Source: Amoebidium appalachense (lineage: Eukaryota; Ichthyosporea). From it: a DNA stretch of 64,000 bases. Below are positions 1-37,936 of the stretch, piece by piece (position 1 is the first letter of the stretch; every line of letters starts with the position of its first letter). A program made the translations under genes and the position numbers. The notes below the pieces were generated by a model, which worked only from the letters and a program-made list of their open reading frames with translations, did no database searches and had not been told where the DNA came from. The stretch covers positions 3,534,001-3,598,000 of the forward strand of contig CAVNZM010000008.1 of NCBI GenBank assembly GCA_963693365.1, in the 5' to 3' direction.

Positions 1-2366
1 CGCCCAACGCAAACTCTCCAACCGAAATTTCAATCGCCACAGCCTGCGATGGGATCGCAATGTTTGCAATCGTGTTGCCGTAGCGGGTAGCCGCCTTAAA
101 TCCATCATACATGATGGATGTGAGCGTGTCGCCGATGAAATACTCCCCCTGTCCGGTGGCGCATGCGGATTCCGTCGGATCGACGATGTTGGTGCGCTTA
201 CCCGTAACGTCCTTCTTGAAGCACGAATAATCGCCGGCCATCTCCCAGATCATGATGCCCCCCACACCCTTTGAAATTACATAGTCGACCTTGGCCTTAA
301 TGGACTGGGCATCCTCTGTGGAGATGAAGACCTTCTTTTCGTTGTTCCACAGCCACGGTGCCACCGCCATGCTGTCGTAATTCCGGCCGTACGTGCCCGA
401 AAGGCTGCCGCTGGCGTTGAAACCATAGGACGTGAGGTAAGAGCCATAAACCCCTGCCTGCAGGTTTTTCGCGTGCCACATGGGGTTGGATCCGGCGCCC
501 ACCTCCTTGCCGTTGGCGTCGACATCATGCCAAATATTGTCGATTCCCATTGCGCCGTTGCCGCATTTGGTGGTGCTGGCGGGACATTTGGACGAGTCAG
601 TCAGGGCAGCCGTACCCCACAGCCCGTTGGTTCCCCCCGTGACCCCCTGCCAACCTCGGGTGCAATATGGAACACCGATGTTGGTGCTCCCGGCAGGCAT
701 GGCACCGCGGAAGTAGTGGTAGGACCAATCAGAATTGAGGTAGGCGATGCCCTTGTAGTGCCCGCCATTCGCATTCCACGCGATCAGCTCGGAGTCCTTG
801 CCCGTGTCGAAGAGCGGTGCGTTGTGACCCACAAACTCGTTCCATGCGCCGTGCAGGTCGTAGGTCATCAGGTTGACATAGTCGAGATACCGCACCACTT
901 GCATGGCCTCCATACCGCGTAGAAGATAACCAGACGATGGCGATGCAATGGAAAGAAGATAGTGCTTGCCGTCAACTACACCTGCAGCGTCGAATTGTTC
1001 ACGGAGAGTGCGCATGAGAACCACGTAGTCTTGAACAGATAGGCGCGGTGTGGGTTGCTGTATGAGAAATTGTCGGGATTCCCAGCGTCATTCATGGAGG
1101 TGGGGTACTCGTAATCGATATCAAAACCGTCCACGTGATATTTGCGCAAAAACTCAACACACGACTGTGCAAAAATGTTAATTGCCGCGACGTTGGGGCT
1201 GCCGTCGGCGTTTGTGGTAAGGTTGTAGAAGCCTCCGTCAGTCACCCGGTTGCCGCTGGCGTCAAAATGTCCACCGGTCTCAGCCCACCCGCCAATCGAA
1301 ACGAGCGTGGACACACCATAACGTTTCTTGTACGTTGCCAGAGCACCCAAGTGCCCGCGGAAGCCCAAAGAAAAAGGATCCACGTCCAGCCCAGGCCAGA
1401 TCGGGCCCACAGCGGCGTTGTTGGGGTCAGCGGTGTTACCAATGCTCACTTGCTGCTGCCGTCAATGTGCGCAAAGGCATAGTTGACGTGTGTCATCATT
1501 CCCCACGGCAGCTGGTAACGAGGTAGGCGGGCTGTCCGGCAATTGCTTCCCGTGCGCCATGACGTGAATTAGCCAATGATGCGCCGTGAGTGGTCGGCAC
1601 CCATCTTTTCCCTGCCGGTCTCATCGTAGCGTGTGCAGTAGGGCACATCCAGGCTAGGGGTGCGGGAAAGACCCTCGGGGCGGCACTTCTCGTGTGCGTA
1701 GGTGGAGGTCGGTGTGGTTGTAGCAGTGGTTATGGTGGTGGGAACCCTTGTCGTGGTGGTGGTGGGAATCTTCATCGTAGTGGTGGTGATGGTGGTGCTG
1801 CTGATGGGGCGTGTGGTTGTTTGTGTTGTGGTGGTGGCGGTGGTGGTGGTTCGAGACGTGGTGGTTGTTGGTGGGGTCACAGTTGTCGTCGCAGCGGAAG
1901 ATGAGGACTGGGTGCCCTTCTGGCACGAACCCCACCACTGGCTCTGAGCAACACACACGGTGCCGGGGCAGCATGAGAGTGCTGTGGTGAATACCTGGCC
2001 TGAACATTGGCTGTATTCAGCCAGACATTGTCCTGGAGCGATAGACGTGGTGGTTGTGGTTGTTGCGGTGGTGGTGGCTGGCTTTGCTGTTGTTGTGGTG
2101 GCGACGGTGCTTGTCCTTGTGGTGGTGGTGCCACTGAATGCTGGTGTTGTAGCGTGGGTGGAGGAGGTTGCGGTTGCGCAAGTGTTGACCAGCTCACAGT
2201 ACGGGGCCACGCAACTCTCTGGCTGGTGGTTGACCTCGTAGTTGCCGGTGCACCATGCGTCCCCAATGTTGAGCGCGTTGCCAGGCACGGCACGGCACGT
2301 GTTTGTGCACGTGGGCGCAGGGGCTGCAAGCGCTGACGCTGCTGCAAGAACAGAGAGCTGCCGCAT
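1..2366 (-). pseudogene. GH18 chitinase with CBM1 module; disrupted, 3' end outside window
   Basis: A secreted glycoside hydrolase family 18 chitinase, which would cleave beta-1,4-GlcNAc chains outside the cell. From the ATG at 2366: signal peptide (about residues 1-17), a Cys-rich module (20-63), a Thr-rich linker, a CBM1-type binding module (about 114-149, with YSQCSG, CC and a closing WWGSC), a second Thr-rich linker, then GH18. The catalytic DGFDIDYE motif lies at 1108-1131 and the SIGGW strand near 1280. Three lesions break it: TAA at 1569-1571 where a Tyr is expected (RIIG-stop-FTSW), a missing G near 1448/1449, and a missing G near 1029/1030. Beyond the last lesion the frame is open to base 1. 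The intact motifs suggest either a young pseudogene or assembly errors. The substitution to TAA is harder to explain as an indel error. The Thr/CBM1 half alone would make a 265-residue secreted protein. Confidence 0.85.
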
Positions 2367-2481
2367 GTTTTTAAGAGTTTTGATGTGCGATGTGTGTGTG
2401 TTTTCACTTGGCAGTAGTAACTTGGTATTTGGTTGCAGTTGTTGGGCTGGTAGGATGATCGAAATGCGCCGCCAACAGTTG

Positions 2482-2492
2482 TTTATATACTT
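2482..2492 (-). promoter_or_regulatory. TATA box of the chitinase gene
   Basis: On the minus strand this reads AAGTATATAAA, about 116 bp upstream of the chitinase ATG at 2366. The identical 11-mer lies upstream of the membrane-protein gene (40977-40987), which supports a genuine core-promoter element. Confidence 0.55.
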
Positions 2493-2789
2493 GAGAACCT
2501 GCCAGCCAGGCCCAGCCTTGGAACGGCTAGCCGATCGCGAGCTCAATGTTTTTTCTCTCCTCTGTACTGTGAAATTCAGAGTGAATCAGTGATGGGGTTT
2601 ACGCTGTTTACTCGAGGCAAAGAGAACCAGTCTCAGGTATGGGGGGGGGGGGGTTTGCTCGGAATATCCCCTCAGCGGTATATCATGATCACGTACATAG
2701 ATGTCGGGTGGTGACTATATATCAGGGTTTACTTTCTCTACGAGACACCATAAAGACTACAAGGAGAAATCAATTAGTTGGGGTTCCCC

Positions 2790-2826
<37 letters not shown>

Positions 2827-2859
2827 GGGGCTCCCCTCGGGACACTCGGTATCAGCTGG

Positions 2860-2906
<47 letters not shown>

Positions 2907-2927
2907 GTGTGTGTGTGTGCGCGTGCG

Positions 2928-5900
2928 CTATAATTTTGTAGTGATGTGTTTCTCAAGCCAATCAATACACCTAATAAACAGGTCGTAGTTACGCGTGTTT
3001 AGTATAAAATCAAGGATGTTGTAATTTACAGGTAGGCTATCTTTCTGGGTGTCTGTTGTGAATGTGACGTGTGTGTGTTGCGGTATTATGAGGTCTATCA
3101 AACTACATTTGGCGATACATGACCGGTTAAACTGGTGTGTGTGTGTGTTGTTTGGGCATGCAAATGATGCCACCTTATACTTATTAGATCTCCACTGTAT
3201 AGCACGTGTACAGTAAAAGCGTGGTAATTGATCAATAATACCATCAGCTAGAGAAAGACCAGTTCTACAGGAAGGTAATATGTATTTAGGTGTTATACAC
3301 TTGCGAGTGCCATATTTGGCAATATGGTTGAGGCGGTCAGTATATATAAAACGAGACATAAGGCTTAGTTTTTCAAGGTGTATGCTTTCATCGGGTCTAG
3401 TGTCGTGTGGTATCTTTTTCCATTTGTTATATTGCGTGATTATCTTGTGATTGTGTACATGTTTAATAAGTAAGTGGCAGTCCAAAGTCACACACACACT
3501 ATTGCGGGGTTTATTTGTATTTGTGCCCAGGGGAGAAGGGGAGAGAGAGGGGAGGAAAGAGGGGAGAGGTGAGGAGGGGACAGGTCGGATAGAGAAGAGA
3601 GGGTGGGAGGGCAAATACTTCTTTAAGCGGCTTATGTGCTTATTGAATTTCAGCGCGAGATAGGATACTCTAGCAGCTATTGGGACCAGACCATATATCG
3701 AGAGCGTTACAGGCCCAGGTTTACAACAGTTGTTAGATAGAAAGGAGGCAACTTCTGCTTCAAGGAAATTTGCCAAGGGTTTAAGCGCTCTAGTTCTCTC
3801 TTTCTTGATCCAAGCGGCGAGAAGGGGTAAACCATATTCACATGCCGGGAAGACAAAAGTGCGAATAAATGTAAGTCTAATAGAAGGATGGAGGGGTGTG
3901 TCTTTAAAAATATTAGCCGAGAAGAAAGCTAACCGCTTACGAGCCAACTCTACCCTCTTTTCGACCATATGGGGAAACATAACACCAACAGAATCAACCG
4001 GAACACCAAGATATTTGTATTCTGGAACTATAGGTACAGGTTTAGATGATAATGTAAATGTGTGTAAATTGTTAGCTATATCAGGTACAAGAACACCACA
4101 TTTGTCTATGTTAAGGATCATAAGGTTTGCCTTGCACCACTCTGACACTACATCGAACAATCTTTGCAGGCGTCTAGGGGTACGGGCAAGGAGGGACAGA
4201 TCATCAGCATAGAGAAGTGCAGGCGGAAAGTTATTAATAGGGTCATCGTTTTCGGCGTAAATCTTGACAGCCAAATCATCTATAAATAGGTTAAACAAAA
4301 AGGGGCTAAGCAATGAACCCTGCAAGAGACCTCTAGTACGAGCAAAACCATATGAAAGATGCCCATTAACCACAGCTCTACCATAGGTTTGAGACAAGAG
4401 TGCTTCTAACAGAACACCAATGCAGTGTGGTACACCCCGTGCAGCAAGCTTTTCCCATAGGAGACCAGGGGAGACAGAATCGTAAGCAGTTTTCCAATCA
4501 ATAAAGCCAACATATTGTGCACCAACTTGCATAGAATCGTGCAGTGCCATTATTTGAACATAACATGAATTGTTTTTACGAAAAGCGGATTGGCATGGGT
4601 GTATGTGAAGAATAGATTGAAACCTAGGGTGATGTGCAAATAACCTAAGTAAGCAAGCTTCAAAGAATCTACGAACAACCTGGGTTAGTGTAATGGGGCG
4701 AAAGGATGATATGGGGCCCTCAGAGTCCTTCTTAACTATGGGGATCACTAAGGTATCTAACCAAGATGACGGGACATGTCCACATTTAACACACCAAGAA
4801 AAGAGAGAGCTTAACATGATAGTAAGATCAGGTTTAATAGCACGATCACTTTCCTTTTGTGGGTAGGAGGGAACAAGGATTTTAAGAAACCCAGCAGGGA
4901 GTCCATCAGGTCCACAAGACTTACTAGAGCTATAACTAGATATCACAGACCATATGGCATCGGGACTGAAAAAGGGGAGGATCGATTCTATGGGGATAGA
5001 TGGGTCTACAGGCCACACAATAGGTTTCTGAGCGGGGGTCCTATCTTTAAACAGTTCCGAGAAATACTTATCAGAGTCTATGAGGGGGTCTCCAGTGGTA
5101 TCACCAATAATACGAGCAGGGGGGCCAAATCGATTCATACTAGCAAGCCGGCGCAAGCTTTCCTTTTGAGACAGGGGTTCACCTAGTCTAGCGGGAGTGG
5201 TGTTTGGTAACAAGAGAGCATCGGGATATTCCTTCCTACCACCGCCAGCATAATCACCGAGATCTATCAAATCATCAACAATAAAGTTAGTGCATGTATC
5301 TAGTACGAGATGTGAATCTGGCCTGGCTTGTGCAGATTCTAATAGGCGCATATATATAGGGTGTTTCGTAGCATAGCATACACATACATCAACTCTACCC
5401 CACTGTGACTTAAGCTGGGATAGACGGAGGCGAAAGGTGGGAGGGGGAGGGGGGAGCAGATCAAGGGAGATCTTAGGTAGGAAAAGGATAGGAGAGTGGT
5501 CAGATGACCTAGAGAGGTTAGGAGGGAGAGAGAGTTTTGACATGGTTGATGGCCAAAAGGCCACTCCCCAGTCGGTGTTGTGGGCATGGGATATTTGAGG
5601 GAACCGCAAAGTGTGACTTTGGACATACCTTGCTAAAGGGATAGCACGCTCCGGGGGCTTAGATGGGTACCCGACACTCACTTGCAGTGTGTCTGTGTGG
5701 TGGAGTCGCGTGTTAAAATCACCTAAAATAACAGTGGACATTGGTAACTGTGACAACTCGTGAGTCAATTCGACAACCGACATAGATGGTGGGTAATATA
5801 CAAAAGTAAAAACATTAGAAAGAAACTCTATAGAAACCGAGAATTCCGTTTTTGCTACCGGTTTGCACTTCACTCTCACGTGTGGTGCGGCAAGTACAAT

Positions 5901-6122
5901 AATGCCTCGGTTTTTCGCGTAACCGGGGTGTGTGGATGTGTCGACCAATGTAGAGTTGAATTTGTGGTGGTTTTTAAACTGTGTTTCGCAAATCACTGTA
6001 AACGTGTGGTTGTTTGTCTGTTGTTGTATGTAGCTGATTTTATCGTCGAGTGTCCCGGGGGGGAGGCCCTTTTGGGGGCCCAGTGTCCGAGCATTCCAGA
6101 AGAAGAAGGATAAATTAGGCAT
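2928..6122 (-). CDS. LINE ORF2: APE-type endonuclease plus reverse transcriptase
   Basis: A 1064-residue polyprotein for target-primed reverse transcription. The N-terminal domain is an apurinic-like endonuclease: WNAR (9-12), the metal-binding Glu in VICETQ (E46), LGDFN (133-137) and SSDH (206-209). The central domain is a reverse transcriptase with IDWKTAYDSV followed by the catalytic YADD box (LLYADDLSLLA). The C-terminal part has a Cys/His-containing stretch (ACPNNTHTHQF, then CIAKC) and ends in YDLFIRCIDW. No RNase H domain was recognised. The start ATG sits inside the ORF1 stop region (ATGCCTAA), so translation probably occurs by termination-reinitiation. A relative of its C-terminus is at 48.2 kb, and a 5'-truncated copy of the same family is at 54.1-55.0 kb. 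Confidence 0.93.
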   Translation of the reverse strand: MPNLSFFFWNARTLGPQKGLPPGTLDDKISYIQQQTNNHTFTVICETQFKNHHKFNSTLVDTSTHPGYAKNRGIIVLAAPHVRVKCKPVAKTEFSVSIEFLSNVFTFVYYPPSMSVVELTHELSQLPMSTVILGDFNTRLHHTDTLQVSVGYPSKPPERAIPLARYVQSHTLRFPQISHAHNTDWGVAFWPSTMSKLSLPPNLSRSSDHSPILFLPKISLDLLPPPPPTFRLRLSQLKSQWGRVDVCVCYATKHPIYMRLLESAQARPDSHLVLDTCTNFIVDDLIDLGDYAGGGRKEYPDALLLPNTTPARLGEPLSQKESLRRLASMNRFGPPARIIGDTTGDPLIDSDKYFSELFKDRTPAQKPIVWPVDPSIPIESILPFFSPDAIWSVISSYSSSKSCGPDGLPAGFLKILVPSYPQKESDRAIKPDLTIMLSSLFSWCVKCGHVPSSWLDTLVIPIVKKDSEGPISSFRPITLTQVVRRFFEACLLRLFAHHPRFQSILHIHPCQSAFRKNNSCYVQIMALHDSMQVGAQYVGFIDWKTAYDSVSPGLLWEKLAARGVPHCIGVLLEALLSQTYGRAVVNGHLSYGFARTRGLLQGSLLSPFLFNLFIDDLAVKIYAENDDPINNFPPALLYADDLSLLARTPRRLQRLFDVVSEWCKANLMILNIDKCGVLVPDIANNLHTFTLSSKPVPIVPEYKYLGVPVDSVGVMFPHMVEKRVELARKRLAFFSANIFKDTPLHPSIRLTFIRTFVFPACEYGLPLLAAWIKKERTRALKPLANFLEAEVASFLSNNCCKPGPVTLSIYGLVPIAARVSYLALKFNKHISRLKKYLPSHPLFSIRPVPSSPLPSFLPSLSPSPLGTNTNKPRNSVCVTLDCHLLIKHVHNHKIITQYNKWKKIPHDTRPDESIHLEKLSLMSRFIYTDRLNHIAKYGTRKCITPKYILPSCRTGLSLADGIIDQLPRFYCTRAIQWRSNKYKVASFACPNNTHTHQFNRSCIAKCSLIDLIIPQHTHVTFTTDTQKDSLPVNYNILDFILNTRNYDLFIRCIDWLEKHITTKL

Positions 6123-7299
6123 CGGTTTGGTCCGACACCTGTGGGGTTGGTTCCCACTTGTCGCTTACGGGGTCGTATGCACGACCTTCCGCCAGCGCGA
6201 ACAGTTCGCAGAAGAGCTCGATTTCCATCTCGCATCGGCGTTTGCGCTCGAGCAGTTTCTCACCAGAAAACATTGGTTCATTCGTGTCCGTGTCTATCAC
6301 GCTCGTAGCATCGTTTTCCAACTTTGCGAGGAACTCTTTTGCCTTGCTGATGCGTACACGACAACGTGTGGCGCACGCATTCTTAGCAGACACTTTACGT
6401 TCTTTGTCTGCTTTCTGAATGTTTTCCGGCGCGCATGGGTCGTAGCTTGGGAGGTGGGTGAAGAAGCTTCCACACCCCTTTGTCGCGTCACGGATGAACG
6501 CACGGTTATAGTCGCCCCGTACTGCTACTTCCAGCACATCGTATCCAATGAAGGACAGACAAAGGATGCGAGAGCACCGGAAGCCGAGAGCCTTGAAGAT
6601 GGACCACATGGCCCTGTGTGGGCGTCTGCCGTGCTTGACTTTGAAATACACCCTCTCGTATTTGGGTGGGATGTTGATGTTACCGTTTGCTTGGGTGTTC
6701 CCCTTAGCCGGCGGTTTGGGAGGGGAGTTGCGGCGGTACTCGTTGCCTGCAAGAATGCTGGCATATGTTTCCTTGGCAATTTGGCGGAGCTCGGGTGTTT
6801 TACGAGAGTTCGCATATTCTAGGAACTCTGCCGGGAGCTGTGCTTCCGGTCCTGTGTTGTTTTGTGTTGGGGTGGAAATGTCTCCGTCGCGAGATGTTTG
6901 CTCATGAGTTTTGGGGTTTTGCGATCCACTAGTGTTTAGCTGGGCTGTGAGTGAATCAATGGTGAGCTTGAGTTGGGTATTTTCTGTTTGGAGTTTTTCT
7001 ATCATGTTCTTGAGTGGTAACAGCTCATTTAGCTGTTTCTTAACGAGGGCAAGTTCTGCCAGTACTGTATCAACCGAAAGTTTCGGCATGGTTGTTATTG
7101 TGTTTCTACGGAGTGGTGTGGTGTTATTCTGAATGGGTAGTGTATTGTAAATAGGTGTTGCGCTTAGTCTAAGGCGATGTTTTTCTGGTTGTGCATCTGT
7201 GGTAGGTGTATCTGCTGGACGTTTTAATGGTCGCACATGTGTGATGGGTGTAGATGGAACTTTGAAAGAGGTTCTGAAACGATTATAGGCATGTGCCAT
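6115..7299 (-). CDS. LINE ORF1 protein with coiled coil
   Basis: A 394-residue protein upstream of ORF2, in the position of the RNA-binding or chaperone ORF1 of LINEs. A leucine-rich heptad stretch at about residues 75-120 (LVKKQLNELLPLKNMIEKL and on) predicts a coiled coil for multimerisation. After it come a Pro/Asn-rich linker, then a basic domain (YERVYFKVKHGRRPHRA...) and a Lys/Arg-rich C-terminal third. I see no zinc knuckles or clear RRM. Its stop codon overlaps the ORF2 start by 8 nt. It is assigned to the element because of this overlap and shared orientation; the protein itself was not recognised by sequence. Confidence 0.8.
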   Translation of the reverse strand: MAHAYNRFRTSFKVPSTPITHVRPLKRPADTPTTDAQPEKHRLRLSATPIYNTLPIQNNTTPLRRNTITTMPKLSVDTVLAELALVKKQLNELLPLKNMIEKLQTENTQLKLTIDSLTAQLNTSGSQNPKTHEQTSRDGDISTPTQNNTGPEAQLPAEFLEYANSRKTPELRQIAKETYASILAGNEYRRNSPPKPPAKGNTQANGNINIPPKYERVYFKVKHGRRPHRAMWSIFKALGFRCSRILCLSFIGYDVLEVAVRGDYNRAFIRDATKGCGSFFTHLPSYDPCAPENIQKADKERKVSAKNACATRCRVRISKAKEFLAKLENDATSVIDTDTNEPMFSGEKLLERKRRCEMEIELFCELFALAEGRAYDPVSDKWEPTPQVSDQTDA

Positions 7300-7360
7300 G
7301 ACATGGATGGGGGTGTTCCCCGGCCCTTAGGGCCACGGATGGCCTGGTTTAGGGGTGGAT

Positions 7361-8919
7361 GCGCGAAGGATACTATTTATTAGCAGATAATAAAGAGCGA
7401 CATTTGAATCGATGTGCGACATTTGAATCGATGATCACATCGATCAGCCAATCAGAATCGTATTGCGTACAATCCTTTTTAAATTCCCTCGCTGGGTTTA
7501 ACCCAGGATGCATTCCGAGCATTCCTGTGCCACCTTGGACCAGGGTGTGTAAATTGTTTGTTTTGATGATCATCACTTCAAGGCAACGCGTTTCTCAAGC
7601 ATGGATAGCCGTAATAAAAAAGGTCACCAACCGTTTTAAGGTAACTTTTTTTATATCAAATCGATCCTGCTAGGGCCACTGGATAAAAATAAGTGGACCT
7701 AACATCGAAATCTATGTTGTGGAAGCATTTCAGGCTGCCGATGATTACAGCATCACAGCCTGGCGCTGACTGGCGTCTACTCCACTCCCAGACTATAGTA
7801 TGATGCAGCGGCCTGAAATGTCCCGTCCCGTACACAATGAATTCGAAATAATTGACTACCATGGTGCCTACTTACACACCCTGTAGGTACTTCTTTTGGA
7901 ATGTTTTTGGTGACTGGGAGTGGGGATCTTGTGAAGTAATCGAGCCAATCACCAACCTATTCACAAGCACTTGGCAGCTAGCAAAAAAACTACAGCCTTG
8001 TCTCCCCTGATGATTTTTCATATTCTCAAAACAGCTAGCCTTCACACTCTCGTATGGCTTGGGGAACCTCTCATGCACATGGTGACGATCGGGTACCACT
8101 GTTTTGTGTAATCACACAAAACGTGACTTCATTTATTTTTTGTTCGCTCCTACTCAATGTGGGAAAAGAACGAGCACATTGCCATATGCTTGTTTTCCTT
8201 CTGCCGCCCAAAACGTCAACTCTGATACTAAAACCAGTAAACAGTTGAATTCACGATGTTACCTGCGGCTCATACAAATTACAAAGCTTGCCCCCCATCT
8301 GTTCAACTCCTAACAATCAATCGATTTTACCCGGTTTATATGGGAACCCAACATATGGCAAGGCTACCCACAATGGGAACACGGAATTTTCCTGCGACAG
8401 GCAGGCTCACAACACACAACGACAGGTATCAGGCTGTGTTACTTCACGTCATAGGAATCTTACAGAACCGGCAAAACGGGATTTTTTTTAGAGGAATCTG
8501 CCACAAACGACCGACAGAAAGTGAAAATTAAAAAGATTAACTACAGCTACATGAACCTGAAACGAAACTGCAGACATGGTTTCATTAGAACTAGGAGGGA
8601 AAAAACAAGACAAAAACTTAACTAGAAAACCGAAAAGATGGAGAAACAGGGGAGAGAGGGAGAAAAATGCTGAGCAGAAAAACTTCGACAGCAATGTTAT
8701 GCATGTATTTTAATTGAACAACAATAATTGCATAAGATTTTGACGTATTCAGATGGTTATGATTAAAACCAACAGTTTACGTGAGATTTAACAAATATGC
8801 AATTCTACAACCCCAAATATAGAGCCAACAGCTAACACATGTTGCTCGTATTTTATGCACATTCACAAACTTTTCATTGTACATAGAAATAAAACAAACT
8901 AAACAACGGTCCTTTGTTT
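7361..8919 (+). other. Intergenic spacer between LINE and C1-THF synthase 3' end
   Basis: AT-richer, mostly non-repetitive DNA with no gene I can support. It must contain the C1-THF synthase 3' UTR near its right end. Near 7391-7430 an approximately 19 bp unit (gcgacatttgaatcgatg) is tandemly duplicated. The short open frames here have no recognisable domains. Confidence 0.5.
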
Positions 8920-35158
<26,239 letters not shown>

Positions 35159-35195
35159 TCTACAGATCTCTCTCTCACTCTGTGTGTGTGTGTGT

Positions 35196-35231
<36 letters not shown>

Positions 35232-35242
35232 AGTGGGATTAG

Positions 35243-35279
<37 letters not shown>

Positions 35280-35785
35280 TGTGTGTGTGTGTGTGTGTGT
35301 GTCTGTGTGTGTGTGTCTGTGTGTGTGTCTGTGTGTGTGCTTGTGCGGTTTGTGAGTGAGAGTGTGATGTGTGTGTTGGGTGGAGAATTGAAGGGCCGGT
35401 GTGGGGCGGTGAAAGGGAGGGAGGGGTTGGGGTTGGGGGGGGGGGGGGGGGGGGGGGGGGAGGGGGACCGGTGGGGAGGGAAGGGGACGTCAGGCCCGTT
35501 TACGTCAGTTCCAAACCGGCAAGATGGTAGATGTGTGTCTTGACAATAGATAAACATATAGTTGGAATAACAGGGTGAGATGTTTGGTGCGGGCCTTGAG
35601 TTGACGACAGAGAGTTGTGGGTGGAAGATCAACCAGAGGGGGATGGGTCGGGGTGGCGGATCCCTCGCGAAGAGGAGGGGGTGGGGGGAGAGAATAGGGG
35701 GTGGGGGGGGTGGGGGGTGGGGGGAAAAGGGCATTAGTGATCGGGAACCGACGTGTGGATGTGTGGGGGGGGGGGGGGGGGGAAG

Positions 35786-35828
<43 letters not shown>

Positions 35829-37883
35829 GGGGGGTGCGGTAGGAAGGGGAGAGAACGGGGTTGGGGGTGGGTGGGGGAAAGAGGTATGTGTGTGTGTGTG
35901 TGGAGGGTTGGGGGAAGGGGGGAAGGGGGGGGGGAGCAAGGGCTTGGTGGGCAACACTGGGCAACACTATTTTCCTTTACATCCAGATCGGATAGAGTGC
36001 TCGACCAGATGTTTTCGGATGTGCACTAGATCAGACCAAGCAACAGTATGAGAAAGAATGCAACCAAAACTTTCTGCTTGACTACTGTCCCTGCTAGGAG
36101 GTTCAAATATTGTAGGCACAAAGGCAAAAGGGAAGGAACGAAAAACAAGAGCTGGGACGAAGCAGGGGTTTTCCAGCGAACTTTGAGGGGCTATGGAGTG
36201 TGACATTTGTCCGCTTGATTAGACTATCATAGATCTAAAATCTGTCCCAATGTTACCCTTTGCTTTCGTTTTTTTCCCAACCATAAGATACACAGGTCCG
36301 GACCCAAAAGACTTTCATCCATTTGTTCCGTAAACAAAGAGCTTCTACGAGCAGAGCTTTAGCCCGAATCAAACACCAATGCTTCCCGCTTCCTATGATG
36401 AGAACAAAATCACACACACATGCAGCGTTATCATGCTCATCTCTGGAGGAAGCTCTCGCCTTCTCTACTTTTTAGACGATGTTTTCAGCAACTGTCCAAC
36501 TTGAAACTCACCCTTCTTCAGCTCTTCTCGAGAAAACGGTGCAGTTTCCATAGCACAGCTCCGGCGGAAAGCCTTCCAAGACCTCGAAAGCCACACCACA
36601 CCTTTCTATGGCAATCTGGTAGATTTTGGCGCGAGGGTTACTCAATGATGATTGGTTAAACTTGAGAATATTAGCACCACATTTGGCATTTTGTTGCGTA
36701 CTCCTGTTCATAATGTTTTGTGAATGGCGGTAAATCATGCATTTTGTAATGCTCTATTTGGTTGGATATCAACGGGCACATGGGGCGGGCATGGCTTTTC
36801 AAGGCTTGCTTTCCATACGTTTCCTTTTCATACGTTTCCTTTTCAAGGCCTCGTTTCCATATTTACTGCCGTTTCGCGTTGTCAAGCCTTCCCAAACCTT
36901 TGCAGGTGTGGGGAATATACAAGCAAGTGTATGCGGTGGTTGCCTGTGATTTTTCTCTCTTTACATCTCTGTCCTGATGTTTCTGCTGTAGAATAGATGC
37001 CTCCGTCATGGGCGTGTAGCCTCTCCGAGGGATGTCTAACGCGTGACTGATATCAATAACTGATAGATGTTTTCGGCTCCCTTTCCCTCTCGTGGTTTTT
37101 TTCTCCAATTTAAAGTCCTATCCTCACCTCTCCTTCTGCCTTAAGGGACCGGTATTTACAGCTGCCAAGTTTTTTGATAACCGATTCCTCCTCTGGCAAG
37201 CGAGATCTTGCATGTAGGTATGCGCAGGCATGTTTTCGTCAACGGTTAAGAGTGTATGGGGTTTGTGGTTGTGGGTTCATCACGGGTCCCCGGGGTGCGG
37301 GCTGTGAGCTGACCTCGGGGTATGTCGAGGTTTAGTCGGCGGGAGTGCCACTGGTTAAACCTAAATTTATGGGTTCGGTGAACCTGCGTGTGTGGTCTGT
37401 GCGTGTGTGTGAGGGGGGGGAGGGAGGGGAGAGGGGATATTTGCAACGTTGGTCGTCCTGCAGGAGGCTGGGTATCGCAATGATTAGCCGCGGGTTGCTG
37501 GGTTGGGGTTGGGGGGGTTGTTGGGGGGGGGGGGGGGGGGGGGGGGCACGTTTATTAAGAAGGTGCTGGATGATGTGCTACGTACGTGTAGATTCGAGAT
37601 CTTCATGAAATGAAGGAGAGAACATCGAAGCCGGCGAGTAGAAGCGTGCATCTTTTTTCCGAACCCGTCGGATATGTATTCCTGTTTGAAATCATAACGA
37701 AGTTCCAGAGCAAGCCAAGAGCTACTGTACATGGACTGCCGTGGTTGCAATTTCCGCCTTATGGTTCAAATACGGGTTTTGACCACTGTGCACAGAGTCA
37801 GAGGCAGAAAGAGAAATATTGGTCAACCTGACAGTGTGCATATAGAATTCTTGTGTGAGCCGTGCGCCTATCAGTGTGCGTTT

Positions 37884-37936
<53 letters not shown>

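Larger units (their letters stand above)
2594..7360 (-). mobile_element. Non-LTR retrotransposon (LINE), near full length, two ORFs
   Basis: A LINE-type element transcribed on the minus strand, with ORF1 then ORF2 overlapping slightly. After the ORF2 stop come a (CA)n tract, an internal A-run (T-run on plus near 2791-2823) and a terminal segment beginning tttacgctgtttactcgag on the plus strand. The same terminal segment occurs at 54102 in a 5'-truncated second copy, which fixes the 3' end at about 2594. The 5' boundary is not defined by a second copy, so 7360 is approximate. I found no convincing target-site duplication for this copy. Both ORFs are open, so the insertion looks recent. Confidence 0.88.

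Noticed and set aside
1590-2241. Plus-strand Val/Gly-rich frames opposite the chitinase linkers
   Set aside because: Shadows of the Thr-rich (ACC/ACA) linker codons of the minus-strand chitinase.
7300-7430. Target-site duplication for the full-length LINE
   Set aside because: Compared the flank at 2570-2594 with 7300-7500; only a few-base atgggg match, too short to claim.
36420-36996. Two plus-strand ORFs of 79 and 90 codons upstream of C1-THF synthase
   Set aside because: No recognisable motif, signal peptide or splice partner; ordinary chance length for this composition.
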